Of a DNA stretch of 10,000 nt, positions 1-7,059 are shown piece by piece; the stretch's first letter is position 1; each line of letters begins with the position of its first letter. This DNA comes from Thiobacillus sp. Its GTDB lineage: Bacteria > Pseudomonadota > Gammaproteobacteria > Burkholderiales > Thiobacillaceae. The DNA lies in contig JAIWOL010000014.1 of NCBI GenBank assembly GCA_020216925.1, forward strand, positions 1 to 10,000, written 5' to 3'. A program made the position numbers and the translations under genes. The notes beneath the pieces are model-generated. The model searched no databases, had not been told where the DNA came from, and worked only from the letters and a program-made list of their open reading frames with translations.

Positions 1-389
1 CACGCGCCTCGCGTTCGCTCGCAAGCCATCTGCAGAGCCGTGCCGGGCTGAAGGGTGCGAAGGTGGCGCTGCTGCACGAATGCGTGCCGAAAGACGCGCT
101 GAACGATGCGGCGCGGCTCGCACAGGCGATAAAATCGCTGGCCCTGACCCTGGTTGCGCCACGTCCCATTGAGGAAGCGATCAGCAGCGCGGGCGGCGTG
201 CGTTTCGAGGCGCTCGATGCGAACCTGATGCTGCGCACGATGCCCGGCGTGTTCTGTGCCGGCGAGATGCTCGACTGGGAAGCGCCCACCGGCGGTTATC
301 TGCTTACCGCGTGTTTCGCCAGCGGGCGCGCAGCGGGGCGGGGGGCGCTGGATTACCTGAAGACCCGACGACATGCTGCGACTGACTGA
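1..389 (+). CDS. TIGR03862-type NAD(P)/FAD-dependent flavoprotein, C-terminal part (5' end outside window)
   Basis: The reading frame is open from the left edge (first complete codon at base 3) to the TGA at 387-389, so this is the tail of a longer gene; a GTG at 63 is internal to the frame and unlikely to be the true start. About 128 residues are visible. The C-terminal signature GVFCAGEMLDWEAPTGGYLL, followed by a Gly/Ala-rich helix (ASGRAAGRGAL), is what I recognise from the TIGR03862 group of the HI0933/BaiN-like flavoproteins; in such enzymes this segment closes the FAD site. The N-terminal Rossmann motif lies outside the window. The substrate of this group is not established. The end overlaps the next flavoprotein gene by 17 bp, implying co-transcription. 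The family call is by motif memory, not by a search. Confidence 0.85.
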   Translation, partial: RASRSLASHLQSRAGLKGAKVALLHECVPKDALNDAARLAQAIKSLALTLVAPRPIEEAISSAGGVRFEALDANLMLRTMPGVFCAGEMLDWEAPTGGYLLTACFASGRAAGRGALDYLKTRRHAATD

Positions 390-2019
390 ACTCAAACTGC
401 CGCTCGACCATCCGCCAGACGCCTTGCGCGCGGCGATTCTGAAGCGCCTGGAACTGGCGGACGACGCACTGATCCACTTCAGCATCTTCAAGCGCAGCTA
501 CGACGCGCGCAAGAAACACGCGTTGCTGATGGTATACGCGGTCGATATCGAGGCCAGAAATGAAGCGGCGCTGCTGAAAAAATTCCGTAACGATGCGCAG
601 GTGAAGCCGTCGCCGGACATGCGCTATCGATTTGTTGGCCAGGCGCCGGCTGCGCTTGACGAAAGGCCCCTGGTGGTCGGCTTCGGCCCCTGCGGCATCT
701 TTGCCGCGCTGGTACTGGCGCAGATGGGCTTCCGACCCATCGTGCTGGAGCGCGGCAAGGCGGTGCGCGAACGCACGCAGGATACGTGGGGGCTGTGGCG
801 CAGACATGTTCTCGACCCGGAATCCAACGTGCAGTTTGGCGAAGGCGGCGCGGGGACGTTTTCCGACGGCAAGCTCTACAGCCAGATCAAGGACCCCCGG
901 CATCTCGGACGCAAGGTGCTCACCGAGTTCGTGAAGGCGGGGGCGCCGGAGGAGATTCTCTATGTCTCCAAGCCGCACATCGGCACCTTCCGCCTGGTCT
1001 CGATGGTCGAGGCCATGCGGCGCGAGATCGAAACCCTGGGCGGCGAAATCCGTTTCCGTCAGCGCGTGTCCGACGTCCTGATCGAAGACGGGCGCATCGC
1101 GGGGGTGCAACTCGCCGGCGGCGAAACCCTGGCGAGCCGTCACGTCGTCCTCGCGCTTGGTCACAGCGCGCGCGACACTTTCGAGATGCTGCATGCGCGC
1201 GGCGTATACATGGAGGCCAAGCCGTTTTCCATCGGTTTTCGCATTGAACACCCGCAGTCGCTCATCGACCGCGCCCGGCTGGGGCCGCACGCCGGCAATC
1301 CCCTGCTCGGGGCGGCCGACTACAAGCTGGTGCATCACGCGAAGAACGGCCGCGCGGTCTACAGCTTCTGCATGTGTCCCGGCGGCACCGTGGTTGCGGC
1401 CGCCTCCGAGCCCAAGCGTGTCGTCACCAACGGCATGAGCCAGTACTCGCGCAACGAGCGCAACGCCAACGCCGGCATCGTCGTCGGCATCACGCCGGAC
1501 GATTACCCGGGCGGCGTGCTCGCCGGCATTGAATTGCAGCGGCAGCTCGAATCGCGCGCCTTCGAGCTGGGCGGCGGCAATTACGATGCGCCGGCGCAAC
1601 GCGTCGGCGATTTCCTTGCCGGGCGCGCCTCCACGCGGCTCGGCAGCGTCGAACCCTCGTACAAACCCGGCGTGCGTCTCGCCGACCTTGCAGCCGCCCT
1701 GCCTGGTTACGCCATCGAGGCGATTCGCGAGGCGTTGCCCGCGTTCGATAAACAGATCAAGGGATTTGCCATGGACGACGCCGTGCTCACCGGCGTCGAA
1801 ACGCGCACCTCGTCGCCGCTGCGCATCACGCGCGGCGACGATTTCCAGAGCCTCAACGTCACGGGCCTGTATCCGGCAGGTGAGGGTGCGGGCTACGCCG
1901 GCGGCATCCTCTCCGCCGGGGTCGACGGCATCAAGGTTGCGGAGGCGGTGGCGCGGGACATGCTGGGGTTGCCAGCGGCGGATTCCGGCACGCGGCCAAA
2001 CCCGGACTGCGGCTACTGA
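373..2019 (+). CDS. FAD-dependent dehydrogenase, COG2509 type
   Basis: A 548-residue protein. Residues 1-90 form an N-terminal domain typical of this family (motif HFSIFKRSYDARKK around 35-48). A dinucleotide-binding Rossmann motif GFGPCGIFAA follows at 103-112, with the adenine-ribose-binding acidic residue E126 in LERG. The segment FGEGGAGTFSDGKLY near 156-170 and the C-terminal FAD-closing motif GLYPAGEGAGYAGGIL at 498-513 are family hallmarks. Length agrees with the usual 530-560. No signal peptide or membrane segment is apparent, so it should be cytoplasmic. Its physiological substrate is unknown for the family; NAD(P)-linked oxidoreduction is inferred only from the fold. The ATG at 373 lies inside the end of the upstream flavoprotein gene (17-bp overlap) and gives the conserved N-terminus; translational coupling is likely because no strong ribosome-binding site is visible. 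Confidence 0.9.
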   Translation: MLRLTELKLPLDHPPDALRAAILKRLELADDALIHFSIFKRSYDARKKHALLMVYAVDIEARNEAALLKKFRNDAQVKPSPDMRYRFVGQAPAALDERPLVVGFGPCGIFAALVLAQMGFRPIVLERGKAVRERTQDTWGLWRRHVLDPESNVQFGEGGAGTFSDGKLYSQIKDPRHLGRKVLTEFVKAGAPEEILYVSKPHIGTFRLVSMVEAMRREIETLGGEIRFRQRVSDVLIEDGRIAGVQLAGGETLASRHVVLALGHSARDTFEMLHARGVYMEAKPFSIGFRIEHPQSLIDRARLGPHAGNPLLGAADYKLVHHAKNGRAVYSFCMCPGGTVVAAASEPKRVVTNGMSQYSRNERNANAGIVVGITPDDYPGGVLAGIELQRQLESRAFELGGGNYDAPAQRVGDFLAGRASTRLGSVEPSYKPGVRLADLAAALPGYAIEAIREALPAFDKQIKGFAMDDAVLTGVETRTSSPLRITRGDDFQSLNVTGLYPAGEGAGYAGGILSAGVDGIKVAEAVARDMLGLPAADSGTRPNPDCGY

Positions 2020-2034
2020 GCCTGTACGGAAATA

Positions 2035-2051
2035 TGCGCGTTTGCCGCGCA
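2035..2051 (+). terminator. Weak hairpin downstream of the COG2509 gene
   Basis: Bases 2035-2040 (TGCGCG) pair perfectly with 2046-2051 (CGCGCA) across the 5-base loop TTTGC. A T-rich but interrupted stretch (TTGCTTTT, 2056-2063) begins five bases later. It is correctly placed 15 bp after the stop codon at 2017-2019 to end the flavoprotein transcript, but the gap and the broken T-tract make it a poor intrinsic terminator. It could equally be a processing hairpin or chance in GC-rich DNA. Confidence 0.3.
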
Positions 2052-2087
2052 CGGGTTGCTTTTCGTCGCTGTCCTGAAGTTTCGCGA

Positions 2088-2096
2088 TGCTAGAAT
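2088..2096 (+). promoter_or_regulatory. Extended -10 promoter for the surE-rpoS cluster
   Basis: TGC-TAGAAT matches an extended -10 element (TGn followed by TATAAT with one mismatch in the hexamer). No convincing -35 hexamer lies 16-18 bp upstream, which is tolerated when the TG extension is present. Transcription would start about seven bases after the hexamer, at about 2103-2104, which is the ATG of the 20-codon mini-ORF. It is the only good promoter candidate in the 147-bp gap before surE. Confidence 0.5.
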
Positions 2097-2103
2097 CGGC
2101 GAC

Positions 2104-2166
2104 ATGTCCGAAGCCTATTCGCCGTGCCGGTCCGGGTTGCTCCGCCGGCCGGCCTGCTCCCGCTAG
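2104..2166 (+). CDS. Possible 20-codon leader mini-ORF ending at the surE start
   Basis: ATG at 2104 opens a 20-codon frame closed by TAG at 2164-2166, and the surE ATG follows immediately at 2167 in the same frame. The predicted peptide has four Arg and two Cys residues and ends CSR; I do not recognise it. The ATG coincides with the transcription start expected from the -10 at 2091-2096, so it would be read from a leaderless mRNA. The GC-rich segment inside it contains the palindrome GCCGGCCGGC (2144-2153), which can pair with GCCGG at 2126-2130. SurE itself lacks a visible Shine-Dalgarno sequence, so re-initiation after this mini-ORF is a plausible way to translate it. No conservation evidence is available here; the frame could be chance. 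Confidence 0.3.
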   Translation: MSEAYSPCRSGLLRRPACSR

Positions 2167-2910
2167 ATGCGCATCCTGCTTTCCAACGACGATGGATATT
2201 TTGCTCCCGGCCTCACCGCGCTGGCCCAGGCGCTGGCTCCGCTTGCCGAAGTCACCGTGGTGGCCCCCGAGCGCGACCGCAGCGGCGCATCCAATTCGCT
2301 TACGCTCGACCGGCCGCTGATCCTGCGCCAGGCGCCCAGCGGCTTTTATTACGTGAACGGCACACCGACCGACTGCGTGCATCTGGCGGTCACCGGCATG
2401 CTCGACCATCTGCCCGACATCGTGATCTCCGGCATCAATCACGGCGCCAACATGGGGGACGACACCATCTATTCCGGCACTGTCGCCGCCGCCACCGAAG
2501 GTTATCTGCTCGGCATTCCCTCGATTGCGGTGTCGCTTGCGAGTCACAGCGGCCGTCATTTCGATACCGCCGCGTGCGTGGTGGCCGATCTGGTGCGGCG
2601 CATCCAGGCCCAGCCGCCGGCCGAACCCATGCTGCTCAACGTCAACGTGCCGGACGCGCCGCAGGAGCAGACCGGTGCGCCTGTCGTTACCCGCCTGGGC
2701 AAGCGGCACAAGGCAGAATCGGTAGTGAAGACCACCAATCCGCGCGGCCAGACCGTGTACTGGGTGGGCGCGGCCGGCGCCGCGCAGGACGCGGGCGAGG
2801 GTACCGATTTCTTTGCCGTGGCGAATGGCCGCGTGTCGATCACGCCGCTACAGATGGACCTGACCCGCTACAGCCAGATGGATGGCGTCAAATCATGGCT
2901 GAAACTCTGA
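2167..2910 (+). CDS. surE: 5'/3'-nucleotidase SurE (survival protein E)
   Basis: SurE is a cytoplasmic metal-dependent phosphatase that removes phosphate from nucleoside 5'- and 3'-monophosphates and short polyphosphate, with a role in stationary-phase survival. The 247-residue protein has the usual length. It starts [15 protein letters not shown], carrying metal ligands D8 and D9; S39 lies in [12 protein letters not shown], and N91 lies in [19 protein letters not shown] (88-106), completing the four-ligand set known from characterised SurE proteins. The start is fixed by the invariant N-terminus, although no Shine-Dalgarno sequence precedes it and the base before ATG completes a TAG stop. 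It is the first large gene of a stress cluster and overlaps pcm by 16 bp, the classical surE-pcm arrangement. Confidence 0.97.
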   Translation: MRILLSNDDGYFAPGLTALAQALAPLAEVTVVAPERDRSGASNSLTLDRPLILRQAPSGFYYVNGTPTDCVHLAVTGMLDHLPDIVISGINHGANMGDDTIYSGTVAAATEGYLLGIPSIAVSLASHSGRHFDTAACVVADLVRRIQAQPPAEPMLLNVNVPDAPQEQTGAPVVTRLGKRHKAESVVKTTNPRGQTVYWVGAAGAAQDAGEGTDFFAVANGRVSITPLQMDLTRYSQMDGVKSWLKL

Positions 2911-3575
2911 ACCCCCGCGCCGGCATCGGCATGACCTCGGCGCGCACGCGCGGTCGCATGGTCGAGCGTCTGCGAGGGCAGGGCATCAAGGACGAAACCG
3001 TGCTGGCCGTGATGGGCGCGGTGCCACGCCATCTCTTCGTCGACCAGGCGCTGGAATCGCGCGCCTACGAAGACACCGCGCTGCCGATTGGTTTTGGCCA
3101 GACCATCTCCAGCCCTTATATCGTGGCGCGCATGGCCGAGCTTGCGCGCCACGGCGAGGCCGGCCACGGCCATGCACTGAACCGGGTACTGGAAATCGGG
3201 CTGGGGTGCGGCTATCAGGCCGCCGTGCTGGCCAAACTCGCGCGCGAAGTGGTGTCGATGGAACGTATCGCCGCGCTCGTCGGCAAAACACGGGTGCGTC
3301 TGCGCGAGCTGCGTATCAACAACGTCAAGCCCAAGCATGGCGATGGCCTGCATGGGGCAAAGGATTACGGCCCCTTCGATGCCATAGTCGTGGCAGCCGC
3401 GTTCCCCGAGGTGCCGCTGGAGCTGAGTGGACAGCTGGCAGAAGGCGGGCGTCTGGTCATGCCCAAAGGCGGCGCCCGGCAGACCCTGTGCGTGGTCGAA
3501 CGTCAGGGCGATGCGCTGGTGGAGCGATTGCTCGAAGACGTGAAATTCGTCCCCTTGCTGCCGGGGGTGGCGTGA
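2895..3575 (+). CDS. pcm: Protein-L-isoaspartate O-methyltransferase
   Basis: Pcm uses S-adenosylmethionine to methylate L-isoaspartyl residues in aged proteins, the first step of their repair. The 226-residue product shows the N-terminal helix [19 protein letters not shown] (13-31), the substrate-binding stretch VPRHLFVD (43-50), the loop [17 protein letters not shown] (64-80), SAM motif [14 protein letters not shown] (98-110) and the post-motif [14 protein letters not shown] (161-174). The conserved end FVPLLPGV is intact. Motif I reads EIGLGCGYQ, where the Thr usual in my memory of the family (EIGTGCGYQ) is Leu; this is unlikely to destroy SAM binding. ATG 2895, inside the last codons of surE, is chosen because it keeps the conserved N-terminus; the next ATG (2931, residue 13) is possible but has no better ribosome site. 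The frame is open far upstream through surE, which is not coding in that frame. Confidence 0.95.
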   Translation: MAETLNPRAGIGMTSARTRGRMVERLRGQGIKDETVLAVMGAVPRHLFVDQALESRAYEDTALPIGFGQTISSPYIVARMAELARHGEAGHGHALNRVLEIGLGCGYQAAVLAKLAREVVSMERIAALVGKTRVRLRELRINNVKPKHGDGLHGAKDYGPFDAIVVAAAFPEVPLELSGQLAEGGRLVMPKGGARQTLCVVERQGDALVERLLEDVKFVPLLPGVA

Positions 3576-4498
3576 AAGCGCTCGCGTACGTGCTGATCGC
3601 GGTCGCGCTGGCCGCATGCGCAGCCCCGGGGCCGGCCCCGGTTCGGGATGCCCAGGCCCGCAAACCGCCAGCGCCCCCAACGCCAGTTCGCGAGCCGCCG
3701 GCCGAACCGGTGCGCGCGGCCACGCCGCAAATCGCCCCGTCGAGCAACGGGCTCCACCTGGTGGCGCGGGGTGATACGTTGTACGCCATCGCCTTTGCAA
3801 ACAGCCTGGACTACCGCGATCTGGCGGCATGGAATCGTCTCGACTCCCCCGACCGGATTCTGGTCGGACAAACCCTCCGCCTGACGCCGCCGCCCGGCGC
3901 GGTCGAAACCCGACCGCTGAACGAGGCGGCCCCGCCCACCGCGCGGGCCTTGAACGAGCCGCCCCTTCTGCGTACTCCGCAGGCGGTCTGGCTGGAATAT
4001 TCCGATGCCAACTGGGCGCAGGTGTCCGCGACCGCGGTGGCGTCTCCGCCCGCCCCAGCCTCGTCCGCATCCCCCCCGGCCCTGGCCGTGACGGCCGCCC
4101 CGCCGGCGGCAGTTGCCGCTGCCGCGGCTGTCGATACCTGGCTGTGGCCGGCAGATGGCGCCTTGCTGGGCCGCTTTGGCGCGGCAGGGGGCAAGGGCAT
4201 CGATATCGTCGCCGCCCGCAACTCGCCCATCAAGGCTGCGGCGCCTGGCAAGGTGGTCTACAGCGGCAGCGGGTTGCGGGGTTACGGAAAACTGGTCATC
4301 GTCAAACACGCGGGCGAATTCCTGTCTGCCTACGCGCACAACGACACCATCCTCGTCAAGGAAGGCGACGCCGTATCCGCCGGCCAGAAAATCGCCCTCA
4401 TGGGCGATAGCGGCACAGACCGTGTCAAACTCCACTTCGAGATTCGCCGCTACGGCAAACCGCTCGATCCCCTGACCTATCTCCCGGAGCGCTCATGA
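3572..4498 (+). CDS. nlpD: NlpD-type murein hydrolase activator lipoprotein
   Basis: NlpD is an outer-membrane lipoprotein that activates the septal amidase AmiC during cell separation. The GTG at 3572 overlaps the pcm stop (GTGA) and opens directly on a lipoprotein signal peptide with lipobox LAAC, putting the lipidated cysteine at C16. A Pro/Ala-rich linker follows, then a LysM peptidoglycan-binding domain at about 62-105 ([29 protein letters not shown]), a second low-complexity Ala/Pro linker (about 155-187), and a LytM/M23 domain at about 195-304. As in E. coli NlpD the M23 metal site is degenerate: the HxGxD motif is GKGID (207-211) and the HxH motif is KLH (286-288), so it should be an activator and not a peptidase. 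Length is 308 residues. In E. coli this gene contains the main rpoS promoter; I could not identify one by eye here. Confidence 0.95.
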   Translation: MKALAYVLIAVALAACAAPGPAPVRDAQARKPPAPPTPVREPPAEPVRAATPQIAPSSNGLHLVARGDTLYAIAFANSLDYRDLAAWNRLDSPDRILVGQTLRLTPPPGAVETRPLNEAAPPTARALNEPPLLRTPQAVWLEYSDANWAQVSATAVASPPAPASSASPPALAVTAAPPAAVAAAAAVDTWLWPADGALLGRFGAAGGKGIDIVAARNSPIKAAAPGKVVYSGSGLRGYGKLVIVKHAGEFLSAYAHNDTILVKEGDAVSAGQKIALMGDSGTDRVKLHFEIRRYGKPLDPLTYLPERS

Positions 4499-5451
4499 GC
4501 AAGGAACGCGACGACGACCACGAAGACTCGCCCGACGAGCCCGGCATCGACGAGATCGAGCGTGCCGATCACACGGCGCACGACAGTGCTGAAGACCTCG
4601 CGTCCGCCATCCTCGACGAGCCGCAGGTCGACGTGACCCAGCTGTATCTCAACGAGATCGGTCAGGCCCCGCTGCTCAGCGCGGAAGAGGAGGCTGTCCT
4701 GGCGCGGCGCGTGGTGCAGGGCGACTTCGAGGCGCGCCAGACCATGATCGAGCGCAACCTGCGGCTGGTGGTGAATATCGCCAAGCACTACGCCAACCGG
4801 GGCCTTGCGCTTCTCGACCTGGTGGAGGAGGGCAATCTCGGCCTGATCCACGCGCTGGAAAAATTCGATCCCGAGCGCGGCTTCCGCTTTTCCACCTACG
4901 CCACCTGGTGGATCCGCCAGAACATCGAACGCGCGATCATGAACCAGTCGCGCACCATCCGCCTGCCGGTGCACGTCATCAAGGAACTCAACATCTACCT
5001 GCGCGCGCAGCGTCACCTGGAAACCCACGGTGTGACCGACGCGAGCAGCGAAGACATCGCCGCGCTCACCGGTCATCCGGTCGAGGATGTACGCCGCATC
5101 ATGCAGCTGAATGAACGCGTTGCCTCGCTCGATGCGCCGCTTGACGTCGATCCCACGCTCTCGCTAGGCGAGGCCATTGCCGACGACAACGCCCACCTGC
5201 CCGACGAAATGCTTCAGCTCGAAGAAATCGAGCATCACGTCCACGAATGGTTGAAGCTCCTCAACGACAAGCAGCGCTGGGTGATCGAGCGCCGCTTCGG
5301 CCTCAACAACTTCGAGGCCTGCACGCTCGAAGAACTGGCTGTGGAACTCCAGGTGACGCGCGAGCGCGTGCGCCAGATCCAGATGGAATCGCTGCGCGTG
5401 TTGCGGCAGATGCTGCGCCGGACGGGCGTGTCCAAGGACCAGCTGTTCTGA
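4495..5451 (+). CDS. rpoS: RNA polymerase sigma factor RpoS (sigma-38)
   Basis: This is the general stress and stationary-phase sigma factor. In its 318 residues, an acidic N-terminal stretch (1-45) is followed by region 1.2 (DVTQLYLNEIGQAPLLSAEEE, about 46-66), region 2 (about 84-154, with IERNLRLVVNIAKHYANRGL, DLVEEGNLGLIHALEKFDPERGFRFSTYATWWIRQNIERAI), region 3 (RTIRLPVHVIKELN onward) and region 4 (about 250-310, helix-turn-helix LEELAVELQVTRERVRQIQ). The RpoS-type signature is clear and the length is close to E. coli RpoS (330). The ATG at 4495 overlaps the nlpD stop (ATGA), with GGAG at 4486-4489 as ribosome site five bases upstream. Position immediately after nlpD confirms the identity over RpoD or RpoH. 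Additional control from promoters inside nlpD is likely by analogy only. Confidence 0.97.
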   Translation: MSKERDDDHEDSPDEPGIDEIERADHTAHDSAEDLASAILDEPQVDVTQLYLNEIGQAPLLSAEEEAVLARRVVQGDFEARQTMIERNLRLVVNIAKHYANRGLALLDLVEEGNLGLIHALEKFDPERGFRFSTYATWWIRQNIERAIMNQSRTIRLPVHVIKELNIYLRAQRHLETHGVTDASSEDIAALTGHPVEDVRRIMQLNERVASLDAPLDVDPTLSLGEAIADDNAHLPDEMLQLEEIEHHVHEWLKLLNDKQRWVIERRFGLNNFEACTLEELAVELQVTRERVRQIQMESLRVLRQMLRRTGVSKDQLF

Positions 5452-5454
5452 GCC

Positions 5455-6372
5455 ATGCCGCGCGTCGCGTACCTGACGCATGCCGACTGCGCCAAACACG
5501 ACGTCGGCCCCTGGCATCCCGAGTCTCCGCGGCGTGTCGCGGCGATAGACACCGCCCTGCGTGCAGCCCCCTGGTTTGGCGAACTGGACGCAATCGAGGC
5601 AGCCCATGCCACGGTCGAACAGCTTGCGCGCGCGCATACCCGTGCGCACATCGACAGCATTCGCGACGCCACCCCGCGCAGCGGAGTGGCCTGGCTAGAC
5701 CCTGACACCGGACTCAATCTCCATAGCTGGAACGCTGCGCTGGCTGCGGCGGGTGCTGTCGTACGGGCCGTCGACACGGTGATGGCTGGCCAGGCGCTGC
5801 GCGCCTTCTGCAATGTCCGGCCGCCTGGCCATCATGCCGGGGCCGACCGCGCCATGGGCTTCTGCCTCTTCAACAGCGTCGCCGTCGGCATCCATCACGC
5901 GCTTGCCGAACAGGGGCTCAGCCGCATCGCGCTGGTCGATTTCGATGTTCACCACGGCAACGGCAGCGAGGCCATCTTCCGCGACGAGCCGCGGGTCAAG
6001 CTCTTCTCCAGCTTCCGCCACCCCTTCTATCCCTACAGCGGATTGCAGCCGCATCCCGGTTTTGTGCCCGTGCCCCTCGATGCGGGCGCAGATGGCGCGA
6101 CGTTTCGCGCCGCCCTCGCACGCGACGTGCTGCCGGCACTCGACGCCTGGCAGCCGGAACTCATCTTCATATCCGCCGGTTTCGATGCGCATCGCGACGA
6201 CCCCATCGGCGGCCTCAACCTGGTGGAAGACGATTATGCCTGGATCACCCGTGCACTCTGTGCGCTGGCCAGCCGCCACGCACAGGGGCGTATCGTCTCC
6301 GTGCTCGAAGGCGGCTACGACCTCGGCGCGCTGGGGCGCAGCGCTGTTGCCCACGTGGGTGCGATGCGATGA
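5455..6372 (+). CDS. Histone deacetylase family protein (zinc-dependent deacetylase/amidohydrolase)
   Basis: This is a 305-residue member of the arginase/deacetylase superfamily, which hydrolyses acetyl-amides such as acetyl-lysine or acetyl-polyamines. The fold hallmarks are present in order: HPESPRR (21-27), RPPGHHAG with the catalytic His pair H126-H127, ALVDFDVHHGNGS with zinc ligands D164 and H166, ISAGFDAHRDDP with the third ligand D244, and the transition-state tyrosine Y288 in LEGGYDL. All catalytic residues are intact. The RPPGHHA and DVHHGNG spellings resemble class II HDAC-like bacterial proteins, but the bacterial substrate cannot be read from sequence. ATG 5455 follows the rpoS stop by three bases with no Shine-Dalgarno sequence, so translation is probably coupled to rpoS. 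The end overlaps yrfG (ATGA). Confidence 0.9.
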   Translation: MPRVAYLTHADCAKHDVGPWHPESPRRVAAIDTALRAAPWFGELDAIEAAHATVEQLARAHTRAHIDSIRDATPRSGVAWLDPDTGLNLHSWNAALAAAGAVVRAVDTVMAGQALRAFCNVRPPGHHAGADRAMGFCLFNSVAVGIHHALAEQGLSRIALVDFDVHHGNGSEAIFRDEPRVKLFSSFRHPFYPYSGLQPHPGFVPVPLDAGADGATFRAALARDVLPALDAWQPELIFISAGFDAHRDDPIGGLNLVEDDYAWITRALCALASRHAQGRIVSVLEGGYDLGALGRSAVAHVGAMR

Positions 6373-7022
6373 TTGACTGGCGACAAATCGATACCGTCTT
6401 CCTCGACATGGACGGCACCCTGCTCGACCTGCACTTCGACAACCACTTCTGGCGTGAGCACATGCCGCGCCGGTACGCCGAGTATCACGGGCTGGACGAA
6501 ATCATGGCGCGTGAACACCTGCACCGGCACTACGAGCGCCATGCCGGCACACTCAACTGGTACTGCATCGATTTCTGGAGCAGCGAACTCGCGCTCGATA
6601 TCGTGCAGCTCAAGCAAGAAGTGGCGCACCTCATCGCCGTGCGCCCCGACGTGCCGGCGTTTCTGCGTGCCCTGCGCGAATCTGGCCGCCGTGTCGTCAT
6701 GGTTACCAACGCCCACCCCAAGAGCCTGGATTTGAAGATGCGCCAAACCCGGCTCGATGCGTGGTTCGATGCGCTGGTTTCCTCGCACCAGATCGGTTTG
6801 CCCAAGGAACACCCCGATTTCTGGCAGGCGCTACAGCGGGTCGAACGCTTCGACAAGAACCGCACACTGTTTGTGGACGACAGCCTGCCGGTGCTGGAAA
6901 GTGCGAGGGCCTACGGCATTGCGCAGCTGCTGGCGGTGTGCAATCCGGATTCGAAAATGCCGCAGAAGGATTGCGGGGATTTCATGGCGATCACGAGCTT
7001 TGGTCAGGTGATGCCGGAGTAG
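6369..7022 (+). CDS. yrfG: GMP/IMP nucleotidase, HAD superfamily (YrfG type)
   Basis: YrfG is a cytoplasmic HAD-family phosphatase that dephosphorylates purine nucleotides, chiefly GMP and IMP in E. coli. The 217-residue protein shows HAD motif I FLDMDGTLLDL with nucleophile D13 and acid/base D15, motif II T113 in MVTNAHP (111-117), motif III K146 in GLPKEHPDFW, and motif IV D170-D171 in TLFVDDSLPVLESA. The cap segment with FDNHFW (23-28) and TLNWYCIDFWS (61-71) matches E. coli YrfG as I remember it, separating it from Gph or generic HAD proteins. The start ATG overlaps the stop of the deacetylase gene (ATGA). This is the last gene of the cluster, and the stem of a terminator begins in its last codons. 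Confidence 0.88.
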   Translation: MIDWRQIDTVFLDMDGTLLDLHFDNHFWREHMPRRYAEYHGLDEIMAREHLHRHYERHAGTLNWYCIDFWSSELALDIVQLKQEVAHLIAVRPDVPAFLRALRESGRRVVMVTNAHPKSLDLKMRQTRLDAWFDALVSSHQIGLPKEHPDFWQALQRVERFDKNRTLFVDDSLPVLESARAYGIAQLLAVCNPDSKMPQKDCGDFMAITSFGQVMPE

Positions 7023-7059
7023 GCGCGCGCAGTGTGACTGTCGCAGCTCCGGCTTTTTT
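7013..7059 (+). terminator. Rho-independent terminator of the surE-yrfG cluster
   Basis: GCCGGAG (7013-7019) is perfectly complementary to CTCCGGC (7047-7053), which is followed at once by six T residues (7054-7059). The 27-base loop contains a smaller internal hairpin around AGT-GTG-ACT (7031-7039). The upstream arm lies in the last two sense codons of yrfG and the first base of its stop codon borders the stem. The polarity fits termination of the plus-strand operon only; there is no matching T-run for the minus-strand gene. Confidence 0.65.

Noticed and set aside
304..2709. An 801-codon open frame on the minus strand opposite the COG2509 gene and most of surE.
   Set aside because: It is antisense to two well-recognised genes, crosses their intergenic gap and promoter, has an Arg/His/Ala/Gly-rich composition typical of frames mirrored from high-GC codons, and shows no family motif.
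2124..2894. Upstream in-frame extension of pcm through surE.
   Set aside because: The pcm frame is merely open there. Residues before ATG 2895 are Arg/His-rich and unlike any Pcm N-terminus, while surE is certain in its own frame.
3206..3571. Upstream in-frame extension of nlpD into pcm.
   Set aside because: The GTG at 3572 begins exactly at a lipoprotein signal peptide with the lipobox cysteine at position 16; any longer form would bury the signal.
3640..3730. Pro/Ala-rich low-complexity runs in nlpD (also about 4036-4130), considered as possible repeats.
   Set aside because: They are the ordinary flexible linkers between the lipid anchor, LysM and LytM domains of NlpD and contain no exact DNA repeat unit.
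2868..4070. A 400-codon minus-strand frame opposite pcm and nlpD, and similar 300-400-codon minus-strand frames at 3503-4435, 7665-8879 and 8910-9902.
   Set aside because: All are mirror images of confidently identified plus-strand genes, with no recognisable domains; high GC removes stop codons in these frames.
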